Assembly: GCA_032622095.1 (NCBI GenBank)
Contig: CP136065.1
Location: 116,043,195 to 116,107,194 of the forward strand
Length of the DNA stretch: 64,000 bases
DNA from: Siphonodentalium dalli
Lineage: Eukaryota; Mollusca; Scaphopoda; Gadilida; Siphonodentaliidae
Reading direction: 5' to 3'
The notes under the pieces are model-generated. The model was not told where the DNA came from and did not search any database. It saw only the letters and a program-made list of their open reading frames with translations. This document shows positions 12,450 to 22,618 of the stretch, piece after piece; the first letter of the stretch is position 1; the number at the start of each line of letters is the position of its first letter. The translations under genes and the position numbers were made by a program.

Positions 12450-13320
12450 ACAGCCTTGGATTAAATGTGAAAAGGTGACTCGGACATGGAATACTTGGGT
12501 TTTAAATTTAGGTTTACAATGATAATGTATCAAATTCTACCAACAACACAGTATATATGCTTTATTCTCTGATCCAATGTGACATGAGAAAAGGCGATCA
12601 AGATAAGCCATCTCACTGCTGACCCATTAATATCAATTGTTTTGCAGAGCTGTCAACTAATCACTGGATTTGTTTATGTTGAACCTTGGCATCTCTATTA
12701 AACCTATAACAGTTATAATGACCTCAGACCATATGTAAGAGTGATATACTCAGCTGTGCAAAGCAGCAAAGATTTTCTAGTCTACTGTTAATAGCATGTC
12801 ATGTGTATTGTTGAAACATTTAAAAAAAATTAGATACCATAGCTTTCTTTATCTGCAAATTGGCATAAGAGACATCAGAAAATGATATGGCCATATCAAT
12901 AGCTAAGTAGTCCAAAGGCATGGGATGGAATTAGTGAATTGGGTTTAATATCGCTCCAAACAAATTTACCAGTACATATCACAAGTTTTTATACCGATTT
13001 AAATTTGGTGTGGTGACTCAGGGTACCCTTGGCGGAGTTATAATAGTATTTGTTTTTTAAATTTTGTTAACTTTAAACAATTTGTTTTAATTGAGCAAGG
13101 AGTTCAATCTAAGTTAGTTATCTTGCAGCTGAAAGTTACTGCAAATTTCTTAAATACCCATGCCAGAGGGACAGAATTTCAGACAGTGTATATAGTGGTA
13201 TAAATGATCTGACGTCACGTGATTGGGAAGAGAAGTTTCAGAAACACTGCACCCATCTGTCAAAATACTACAAAAATACCAGCAAAACCAACTTGAAATC
13301 CTAAACATTCTTTATAGTCA
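12450..13320. other. Intergenic, nothing recognised
   Basis: Part of this (about 12900-13070: GGCATGGGATGGAATTAGTG, ATCGCTCCAAACAAATTTAC) is repeated at 18230-18400; otherwise featureless. Confidence 0.45.
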
Positions 13321-13334
13321 CACTGAATGATTTG

Positions 13335-13430
13335 ATTTAATTTGCAAGTTATTATCTTGCAGCTGCAAATTAGTTATTTTATTTTGCAGCTGCAAATTAC
13401 TCACTTGCACCTGCAAGTTAGCTATCTTGA
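13335..13430. repeat. Short 'TTGCAGCTGCAAATTA' repeat
   Basis: Three imperfect units of TTGCAGCTGCAAATTA, each a small palindrome containing an E-box-like CAGCTG. A minus-strand frame reads NLQLQ repeats and is not taken as a gene. Confidence 0.6.
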
Positions 13431-14149
13431 ATGGTTCTGGGCTAATGATGGCAACTGCGGGTACCGGGTAATTGATTTCTTTTGTGTGTTGTCCAGTCAT
13501 TGTTAAGCTCGGGGTGTACTTTGTGCCTGAAAAATCTTGTTTTCAATGACACTGTTATTTAATTTTTAAGGCATTTCGAAGTGTCAGCCATTGGTTATCG
13601 AATAGTTCATGTTACATTTTGCGTTGTATCTCTCGCATTCATACCTAAATTGAAGATCACAAAGGAACGGTCGAAGTGATAGTTGTGTGGGCGTGAATTT
13701 TGTTCTATATATATATTGTTTCAGCACTAGTAGGAACAGATTACTTTTTGAAGCTTGGAACATGGAAAATCAAACCAAACTATGAGAACAATTCTAACTT
13801 ATTTTTGGTGTAAACAACTAATCTACAACTAATGTAGTATCAGGCATGAAATTTTTAACTGTTTAACTTTTGACCAAAGTAGGGGGTCAAATCTCCACTC
13901 CCTCCCAATTGCCCCCACCAGGCTGTCTAGAAATCAATATTATTATACCGGTACAGCATAGAGGAGAGTTAAATCTCATATCTCTGCCCCTATTAGAACA
14001 AATGTGAATCCCCATCTATGAGATCCATTCATCTAGTAATATCAATATCCCCCCAATTTTCCTTTGAAAAATCAGGGTATGACTTCACCTGGATAAGTGG
14101 TGATTAAGAAACTAATATTGGAACAGCTGAGTCTGTATTTAGTGTGTCT

Positions 14150-14235
14150 GACCTTTGCAGGTGAATTTAATGACAGTATTCCGCAAGGTGGACTAATATC
14201 ACGAATTCACCATCTGGGATACCAAATATAAGCTA
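14150..14235 (+). repeat. Exon-like module, degenerate copy 1
   Basis: TCTGACCTTTGCAG followed by a block related to 15360-15480. Preceding bases from 14050 (TTTGAAAAATCAGGGTATGA) also match 15280-15360. Confidence 0.45.
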
Positions 14236-14334
14236 CTAGCAGGTTAGCCCGCCACTGCATGGCGGCGTTTGTCCGAAACATGACATTTTTTTGCTTTTCA
14301 ATGAGTTAATTGTGCCTTTTTAATCAAGAGAAAT

Positions 14335-14510
14335 TATGGTACCCGTCCCTAAAAGAGGTATGCCAACAATGTTGTTGTTGGCATTCACGGCCACCGGAAT
14401 ATTCTCACATTTCCGTAAAGAGAAAATAGCATATGTCGTTGGCATTCACGGCTATATTAACTAATGGTACCCGTCCCTAAAAGAGTCGTTGGCATTCACG
14501 GCTTGGGGGC
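14335..14510. repeat. Short repeats 'GGTACCCGTCCCTAAAAGAG' and 'GTTGGCATTCACGGC'
   Basis: The first motif occurs twice and the second four times here in direct orientation. Confidence 0.7.
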
Positions 14511-14999
14511 CATTTTCTCGCCAAAAAATCACGGCTATGTATTTCCCCGTCATACAGATATAAAAAATGTAGAGTTACGCCTCTTGGATCGGTCGTGAAT
14601 CGATAGCGAAAACTAATAACAAATGTAGAGTTATGCCTCTTAGATGAATTCTGCCTTTTTAATAGAGATAAATGCATTTCGCGTTTTGCATCCGTATTTC
14701 GTACGCATGTGGTAACCGTTTAGCAACGTCGATGTCAATAAAGAGCGTTCGTCGGTTAACAACTACGAATATGGTCAATATAAAGATCGTTGATGCCGTA
14801 ACCCCCTATGTGCCGTGATTTTGATGATTGGGAGTGGAGAATGAGTGATCAGAGCTTGTCCAATATGCGACGATCCCCGTGGGTTTTTACCCTTATATAC
14901 GAAATTTGAGCTCGATCCGCGCAGCCGTTTTCGATTCTATGAAGTACCCACAAACATATATACGGAAGTCTCAAAATATATAGTAGATATAGGCCCAAT

Positions 15000-15250
15000 G
15001 GTTCTTGAAGAAAAAAAGTTTTAAGAATTACTATGGAAGGAAAGAGTTATGGCCCTGGCTTCGCACCTATTTGATCTGATGAACTTAATTGAACAAATCC
15101 GATTGTGAGACACCTAGGGAACATGCACACCGACATATATAAACACATTCCGTCTTTAATGTGGAGAAGAAAACAATTGTTGATAGACTAATGGATAGAC
15201 ATCCCAACAGGCAGATGGATGGAAGCCTGAGAGATAGAAGACAAATTCAA
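15000..15250. repeat. 'gagttatggccctgg' dispersed repeat
   Basis: AAAGAGTTATGGCCCTGGCT, then GAACAAATC and ATGGATGGAAG-type tail. Family members also at 16280-16610, 26640-27640 and 62520-63180. Confidence 0.6.
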
Positions 15251-15359
15251 TCCAATATATAGCCCCTCCCCCTCCCGATTTTTCTTTGAAAAATCAGGGT
15301 ATGATTTCATCTGGATAAGTGGTGGTTAAGAAAATAATATGAAATGGCCAAGTCTGAAT

Positions 15360-15480
15360 TTAGTATGTCTGACATTTGCAGAATCAGGTCCCCAAAAAGT
15401 GAATTTATTGACACTATTCTGCAAGGCAGGCTAGCATCACCGAATTCATCCTGAATCTGATTAGGCCTCAATGGCCAATA
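15360..15480 (+). repeat. Exon-like module, degenerate copy 2
   Basis: GACATTTGCAG, then a block sharing AGGTCCCCAAAAAGTGAA and AGGCTAGCATCACC with the intact module on the other strand (15785-15643). Its frame has stops. Confidence 0.5.
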
Positions 15481-15642
15481 AAAAAACTAGGAACAGATTG
15501 AAGTCCTAGAGTTCAAGTTGGTGATGCACACCCATTGAGCACCTCAATTATGCATTTTATCTTCTGCAAATTAGGGGGACATTGAAACTGAACAGGTGGA
15601 AAAAATTAACTAAAACTAAAATGAACTTTCAATTTGATACTT

Positions 15643-15785
15643 AAGATAGTTCCCAGAAGACGAGGCCTAAGCAGAATTAGGTCCATGGAGGGTGTATTTG
15701 GTGATGCTAGCCTGCTGTATGGGGTAGCAACACTAAGTTCACCCTCTGGGGACCCCATTCTGCAAATGTCAGACACACTATTTCT
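15643..15785 (-). other. Exon-like module with intact frame (S/T-P-rich)
   Basis: On the minus strand, acceptor-like ATTTGCAG is followed by an open frame reading MGSPEGELSVATPYSRLASP and then NTPSMDLILLRPRLLGTI, with a possible donor near 15643. Repeated S/T-P sites look like a phosphorylated linker. No flanking exon is recognised, and two degenerate plus-strand copies lie nearby, so this may be a gene fragment carried by a repeat. Confidence 0.35.
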
Positions 15786-16279
15786 TGGCTTGAAGAATTC
15801 AGAGTCATTCACCATTGTATATCAGGGAAACCAATTCCTATCAGTCATCACCTAACCTTGGGAACAGCAGTTTGTTTTTAAATTGCTAGCAGTTGTTTAC
15901 ATAAACCAGCCAGTTGTCATCTATTATTCTAATCTAAATTAATGACATGTGACTTCTGTGGTGAGAAGATGTATTAATTAAATTGGTAGATGAAATGGGT
16001 TGGAAGGGATGTTGGTTGATGGCTAGGTGGGGGTGGGGGTTCTTGTAATATTTCCATAATTTCATTAAAGAGTAAAGTTTCATAACTCTGCAGATGTTAT
16101 AATGGTGTTACTTTTTTTCAAATTTTATTAACATGTTTAAAAAGTTTTTTATTTGAGCAAGGTCGCCCTGAAAATTCAAAAAATCTGAATTTAACAAAAA
16201 ATATATAGTTTTTTTGAGTCATGACATTGGCTCCGCCCACATTTTACCCAGCGACACCGTTTGAACAAATCTGAACCAG

Positions 16280-16610
16280 TCCCCCCATACCAAATATGAA
16301 CCCATTTGACTCGATGGTAGAAGAGAAGAAGTCGTTTTAAGAAATACTATGGAGGGAAAGAGTTATGGCACTGGCTTCGCAGCTATTTGACCCAGTGACC
16401 TCATTTGAACAAATCTGAATGAGTCACCAAGGGAACATCCACACCAAACATGAACACAATCGGTCTGATGGTTTCAGAGGAGACGATGTTTAAAGAATTG
16501 TTGACGATGGACGAGGAGCGATTACTATAGCTCCACCGGAGACTTAGTCTCAGGTGAGCCAACGAGAGACTGCTCGCGTCACAGAAGTTGTATGGTTCGG
16601 TATGGGCAAA
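16280..16610. repeat. 'gagttatggccctgg' dispersed repeat, copy 2
   Basis: GAAGTCGTTTTAAGAAATAC, GAGTTATGGC, GACCTCATTTGAACAAATC, and the tail ACTATAGCTCCACC...GGTGAGC. Confidence 0.65.
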
Positions 16611-16619
16611 CATAACAAA

Positions 16620-17456
16620 TTATAATTTATGGGTCAAATACGGACTCATACAAGAGAATACACTGCACAGGATCTGCAATGCTGCATGTTTGGCAATTAA
16701 TTGAGCAAGGAGACCTGTTCGCCCAACAACATAACCCACTAACACCGACCTCGTCTTAACTCTTTGTGTGTCGTGTTCTAGGCATAGCATTCAGATATGT
16801 TATGGGCTTAAACGACATGAAGGGGAATGCCATTCTCATTTTTTATGTTTACAAGATATTCCTTACCTTTGTCGCACTAATTTTTACATCGCATTAAATC
16901 CAACTTGGAGTAAACTCATATATTATATATGTATATCTACCAACAGTGCGACGATCGGTCATCCTATTGCATAAAAATATACCGAAAACAGATAGTCTAG
17001 ATAATGAGCACTAATTATTCAATTGCCAAATAAGACCAGGGGATATGTGTAACTGAAATCAATACACAATGTCATTTTATTAATATATCCCAGTTTCTTT
17101 TTTTAAATTTTGCTGTTTTTCAAGTCTTACAAAGTGGGGTAAATATTTTTTACCCCATAAGATTACATGGTGTATTCCATCGGTTAATTGAAACGAGGCT
17201 ACAGTAAGGTTATCGCACAACAGAAGGTCTGCTTAAAAACCCGTTCCTCGGCAAACAGCACAACACGTGCCCTTCACACTTTCCAATGGCTTTTATTTAG
17301 CATGACCGATTTCAGCCCCGCCAAGTAAGAAAGTTAATATTTTTACGCAATAGTATGACCGATGGTCATACTATGTAGATATAAAAAAAAAAATTGTAAA
17401 TTGAGTAAGGATTTTTTTTTTTTCTTCATTTTTTTTATAATCAGTCATCAGGACAT
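16620..17456. other. Intergenic, nothing recognised
   Basis: No supportable gene. A short piece at 16630-16690 resembles the 'gagaatgcattggcac' repeat tail. Confidence 0.4.
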
Positions 17457-17640
17457 GGAACGAGGCGACGATCATGATCGGCAGATGCTTAACCCATCCC
17501 TTGGGTATATTAAATTACTACGATTGAAAAAAGAATTTTGATGTTGAATTATCGAGTATACTGTTATGTGCTATTCTGTACAAATATACAGAACCAAAAT
17601 TATTGAAATTTGTGGGTCACTCGTATACAAGAGAATGCAC
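17457..17640. repeat. Dispersed repeat D, copy 2
   Basis: Second copy of the 12236-12440 repeat, same orientation. Confidence 0.65.
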
Positions 17641-18656
17641 CCGTAGAATTCCAGACCACACATGCTATTTTGGCTTTTTTTAGTTATATGGAAAAAATAC
17701 ACGAAGGACTGGCATCGATTTACTATGTAGTTTCCCATCTAATCGGTATAAGTTAGGCTACATTGGGACTTCTGTTGACTTCAGACTACTATCATCACTG
17801 GCATCTTGCGATAAATACACGATTCATTTAGTGATGAATCCGACGATATATTTCTTACTACAGGATATGTGCATATATTGACATGCCAGAGACAGTCTTA
17901 TCGAAATAAACAATTTATACTTTAACCCTTTCAATAGTGAATGGATGGTCCCATTCAGTTATGGGTATATGAAAGCATGTATTGGAATAGTCTATTCCAC
18001 ATTGAGAGGCCAACCATGCCGTGTCCATGCGAGTATGCCACTATATATGAAGCAATGTGGTTTAGTTCTTTGCAATTCACAGTACAGTTGTGCTTGCCAT
18101 ATAATCCCATGCACATGGCTCAGCCATTTTACAATTCCGACTGGGGAGATTTCTTCATGTGGCTGGCGTTAAAGAGATAATATGGCTGGCGGCAACTTGT
18201 GCATGCGGCGGCAGCTTCGTGCTCTAGTCCAAAGGCATGAGAAGGAATTGGTGAATTAGGTTTAATATCGCTCCATAACAAATTTACCAGTACATAACAC
18301 AAGATTTTGCACAGTTAAATTGGTCTAAAAATCTTTGAGTTGTATACTAGTAAATTTGTTTGCTGACTCCGGGTATCCTTGGAGAGTTATAATGGTATTA
18401 TTAGTCCAAGTCTGCTCGTAGTACGTAACCCAGCTAGAATATTAAGATGGGGATACCACAGAGACCTGCAATATGATGGGTATACAGACGGTCTTTTGAC
18501 GTAAACCAGCATCTTGCTATCCCAATATCCTAGCTGCTTTACATACGAGCACACTGACTATGTAAACATATGTTACAATGAGTCAATGTTTCAAATTTTA
18601 TCGTTTACTATTAAAGTTAAAATCTGAACAAACGTTTTGGACGCAAAGATAGACAC

Positions 18657-19457
18657 CAGAGTTGGTGATTTTTTTTTATTTAAATCAGATTTATTTGATT
18701 TAAATCGATTTTTTTTCTAATTGTTATGAAAATATGCAATTGTGCAATGTCTTTGATAAATGAAGGCTCTAAAAGGTGTTGCTTATTATATCCAAGGCTG
18801 GATTAATCAAAATTATATTATTATTTTTTGTATAACTACATGTATCAAGCACAAATATCATGGCAGAACAGATATAGCGACCATGTACTTTAATTATGCA
18901 TACACTTAGGTCCATGTGAATTCCAATGTTGTGATATTTGGATAAGTAGACCTGTGCTTAAAGATTTACTAAAACATTTAGTAAATTTTAGCTGAGAACT
19001 GAATATATTATCAATCACCTTTTCTCCTCGGTGACGAGGACATACATGTAATCACACCATACATATATCAAGTATGGATAACTAGAGTAGTTTAGATGGC
19101 ACAGTATATGGTAGAATTACTTGGTTGGCATTTGCATGTATGGCAATCGGAAAAGGAAAGGAAATTTAATAGTGTAATGAGTGCTGAATCTGATTGTAGT
19201 TACAAATAAGCGGAACAAGTCGTTGCTGGAGCAGTAATCACAGAATCATGCAGTATGCCTGTATCTATAGGGTTGACAATTACTTCACAATTTCATATCT
19301 ATTATCCAATTTTGTATATTGTTTAATCATAATCATGTTATAGTTTACAAAAAACCTTGTTAGATATTGCAAATTCTTGAGATATGCAATCATTTAAAAA
19401 AAATTGATTTAAATCAATGATTTTTTTGAAAAAAATCATTTAAATCAGCCAACCCTG
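18657..19457. mobile_element. Non-autonomous hAT-type element with 8-bp target duplication
   Basis: 801 bp with ends CAGAGTTGGTGATTT and AAATCAGCCAACCCTG, rich in TGATTTAAATCA near both ends. It is flanked by an exact 8-bp direct repeat, ATAGACAC (18649-18656 and 19458-19465). CAGRGTTGG ends with an 8-bp duplication identify the hAT superfamily. No transposase ORF. Confidence 0.85.
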
Positions 19458-20281
19458 ATAGACACCGTTATTTCTCTTGTCCCCCCTAAAAACAATTTCA
19501 GGGGACAACAATAAGAACAGTCTATCTTATTCCCCATCCCCCATGTTCTTCTCAGTGAAGATGGTTGTACATTTACAAACTCTTATTTTATATTTACACA
19601 CTACGAAGTGCTTTATGTCCCTTCTACATTATTATTCTACAAACCACTCCACCCTCCCTATATTCAGGACAAATGGGATAAAATTCAGACAAATTAAAAG
19701 TTTCACTTGTCTTTATCACATGACGACACTGATAAAACTCAACATGGATTGATGATTAATTAATGTGGGATGATGGCTGTACATGATGAAATGAATGATC
19801 GATGGCAACTTCTTCCTGACCTGCAAAAGAACAAAATTTTGATTAAAAAGTTGCCAATTTGCTTTAATGAAGGGGATCCTCTGAAAATAGTGACAATGTT
19901 CAGGAACCAGATGCCACTAAATCATCTTTAACCTGGATAACCAAGAGTTTGCAGCAGCGGTTAAGGGAATGAGACCCTTATAAATGCTAGGGTCAAGTCC
20001 ATGCACCCCAATTGAGAAAACCTTGTATTCATAAATTAGCCTATAAATAATTTAAGCCAAAGTTCTGAACGGTTTAAGTAGATTAAAGGCACAGATGAGT
20101 GATATGACGTTCATGGCGATATGCTGTTAAAATATTAACACCCATTAGAACTGCCGTAAACCAAAATATTAAAATATAGATATATTTGTTCTTATACCAA
20201 TCAAATATCTTGTAAATAGTATGTTATTGTTAAGTTCGTACGCTTTGTGTAAACAAAAGCCAGATTCTGTAACGTTATTGG

Positions 20282-21331
20282 CAGGGATGTGCTCACGCCG
20301 GGCGGTGGCGCCCACCACTCAGAACGATCGCCCGAGAGTGACTACGTTTTCAAACCGGTGCGCCCGGCACATTTTTACGATCACAACTGTACTCGCATTG
20401 TAAATTGTGCTGAGTTCTCTTGATGAAAACGACATCTTGCATGTCTGATAGCGACGACATGTTGCCGTCTGTGGCATTTTAATGCCTCCTATAAAGCACG
20501 TGGGGAGCCTTGATTAATGAGGTGTCGAAAGGTCTGCGATGACCGGTGAATTTTATTACAAAGAGCCGACATAATCAAATACCTGAAGTCACGCGCTGGA
20601 GTTTAAAGTCCCGGGTTGAATTTGGAATGCTCAGTTTCAATGATCCTAAGCCAAAACGATGTCGTTATTGAAATTTTTCACTCAAACTTCGAAAAGTAAA
20701 AAGCTCAAAATCATGTCTCAGAAACCGCATGGTGGAGGAAACGCGGTCATGCGTATAGTAATTGAAGGACCGCCCCCTTCCACGGCGCGGTTAAACTGTG
20801 AGCAGACGGAAAGAATAGGCGATTAAAAGTCCAATCCATGAAAGTGTGACGTAACAGAAGTTGTATAAACATTGTAAATATACGTCACTGTGTATAGAAA
20901 AAAGAAGGAGGTCACGTGGGAAATATGACATGACGCGATTAGTACTCGGGCGATGATTGGCACGTGTTCGTGTGACACTGTTGTTAGTTCTCTCCCAGAC
21001 AGCCTTTGATATAATGCCGCCGTTTCAGTTTACTGTACCGGATTAACTTGTTAAATAATTGGATTTATATAAAGAATATGCAGAGGATACTTATACCGGG
21101 TGAGTTACACCAACTTTCAAATTATGTTCGCCCAAATTTTAAATATGAAATGTCCCTATGTTATGATAATTTGTCAGAGACCTTGTGGTGTATTTTACTC
21201 CTGAAATGCAAGGAAAACGCGTTTGCGGGCGCTAATAATCCAAATTTCCTTCCGATTGGGCGAACCATGGTCGTCCAATCGAACCGATGACCCTCCCGCC
21301 CGAGACTATTTTGGGGATTGGCACATCCCTG
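20282..21331 (+). mobile_element. hAT-like element, internally deleted, with CpG-rich core
   Basis: Ends CAGGGATGTGC and GCACATCCCTG, about 1050 bp, with TATTGG repeated at both outer flanks (20276-20281, 21332-21337). The flank repeat is 6 bp rather than the usual 8, perhaps through mutation. The interior is visibly richer in CpG and GC than its surroundings, and carries CACGTG boxes, CRE-like TGACGTAA, an inverted CCAAT box and the small ORF at 20659. Confidence 0.6.
20659..20826 (+). CDS. Small ORF, possible transposase N-terminus remnant
   Basis: 55 codons beginning MSLLKFFTQTSKSKK with a good start context (AAAACGATG). Many hAT transposases begin with a short L-L-x-F-F segment followed by a basic stretch, and the ORF lies inside a hAT-like element, so a remnant of the transposase start is plausible. 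The rest of the peptide has no recognised domain. Confidence 0.35.
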   Translation: MSLLKFFTQTSKSKKLKIMSQKPHGGGNAVMRIVIEGPPPSTARLNCEQTERIGD

Positions 21332-21534
21332 TATTGGGTGTTGTTTACATAACAAAGCATACAAACTAAAAATAACATTCTATTTACGTGATATTTATAA
21401 TTGGCATGTCTGTTATTTTTTCTGTTACTGGGCGGTTTAAAATATTGATATTTTAATATCAATACCACCGTGAAGGCCATCCATGCCTTTAACGCTTTCA
21501 TGACTGGAGCTGCGCTGGTGCAGAATTAAAGATC

Positions 21535-21662
21535 CTGTGCCAGTGCATTCTCTTGTATACAAGTGCACCACATTTATAAGAATTCACTTGCTTTAAAAAA
21601 TCAAGGGAACAATTTATATGCCAATGCATTCTCTAATATATAAGAGAATGCATTGGCACAGG
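21535..21662. repeat. Palindromic 'gccaatgcattctc' repeat
   Basis: Two hairpins, one degenerate (21535-21590) and one short and clean (GCCAATGCATTCTCTAATAT/ATAAGAGAATGCATTGGC, about 21621-21657). Confidence 0.65.
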
Positions 21663-21664
21663 GT

Positions 21665-22529
21665 TTTCGCCAAAAAAAAAAATCTGGAAGCTCCAGTCAT
21701 GAAAGTATTAAGTCAAGGAAACTTAAGTTAATTGTGTTATTATTTTTTAACAAACTGAAAGGTTAAATTAATTTGCAATGGTGTTTTCATTGGCACTGCA
21801 TAAAATTTATGTTGTAGTTTAAATTTAGTTGAAACATTTTTATACTCAAAGATATTCCCCAACAAAACTGTTCTACATGATCAGGACAGAATCGGACTCC
21901 TAACATTTGTTATTTGCAAACAAACTTGACTTAACCAGGCAGAATAAGGCGTGGCTTTTAGCAATATCCAGATTTCTTTCAGAAAATAATAAATGTCTAT
22001 GCGTATTCTTAAAATTATTTTTCTGTAAAATTATTCTCAAATGACAGTATAACCAGTTAGCAGTAAATAAAATTACCATATATTATCATTCCCCTTTTGT
22101 TTTATATAGTGGGGGGTAGTAGTGGGGGATAGATTGGTGATTTATGCATTATATTGGAGACATTGAATAGGGATATATTATTTGTCGAGAGGGGAAATTT
22201 GGTCTGCATAGTGGAATATATATATACATTGCAAAAACATAATTTCTGATGTCACAGGTTTTGTACTCAATAGTTTGATTTCCAAATTATAAGTCTTGTC
22301 TGGTCCTCGTTTTACATTCAACAATCCTTGTTTTTGCAGACATGCCACCATGGAAAACTATTGCAACATCCACAATAATCTGGATAATTTTGCACATTGG
22401 CAGCTTTAAAATTTGCCCGTTTTAAAAATAGCAAGACAGAATTTCTTAATTTTCTTCATTTGCCTCAGGTCAGCCAATATCAGAAGATAATAAACAAGGG
22501 TGCTGTAACCTCGTACCTTGTTTGACAGG
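21665..22529. other. 3' flank and probable 3'UTR of the hnRNP gene
   Basis: The segment just left of the stop codon (minus-strand downstream) must hold the 3'UTR. I find no canonical AATAAA on the minus strand close by and cannot place the poly(A) site. No other gene is seen. Confidence 0.4.
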
Positions 22530-22618
22530 TTATCGCTGGTATGGGTGATAGTTGCCTCCTCCACCACCACCACCACCACCACCACCACGCTTTGATTTGC
22601 CATAACCAGACTGTTGAC
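22530..22618 (-). CDS. HNRNPAB: hnRNP coding exon 9 (C-terminus and stop)
   Basis: 89 nt after acceptor TATTGCAG, encoding [11 protein letters not shown], eleven Gly, NYHPYQR and TAA. Eight consecutive GGT codons form a coding microsatellite. The terminal basic-HPY segment matches the position of the PY-NLS in vertebrate hnRNP D/AB. I could not fix a polyadenylation site downstream. Confidence 0.93.

Noticed and set aside
17941-18180. Two overlapping plus-strand ORFs of 75-79 codons
   Set aside because: No recognisable motif; composition Cys/Trp/Met-rich in an odd way; follows a CCCTTT-TTAA-like repeat end.
20221-20403. 60-codon ORF at the left end of the hAT-like element
   Set aside because: Crosses the transposon boundary at 20282 and has no motif.
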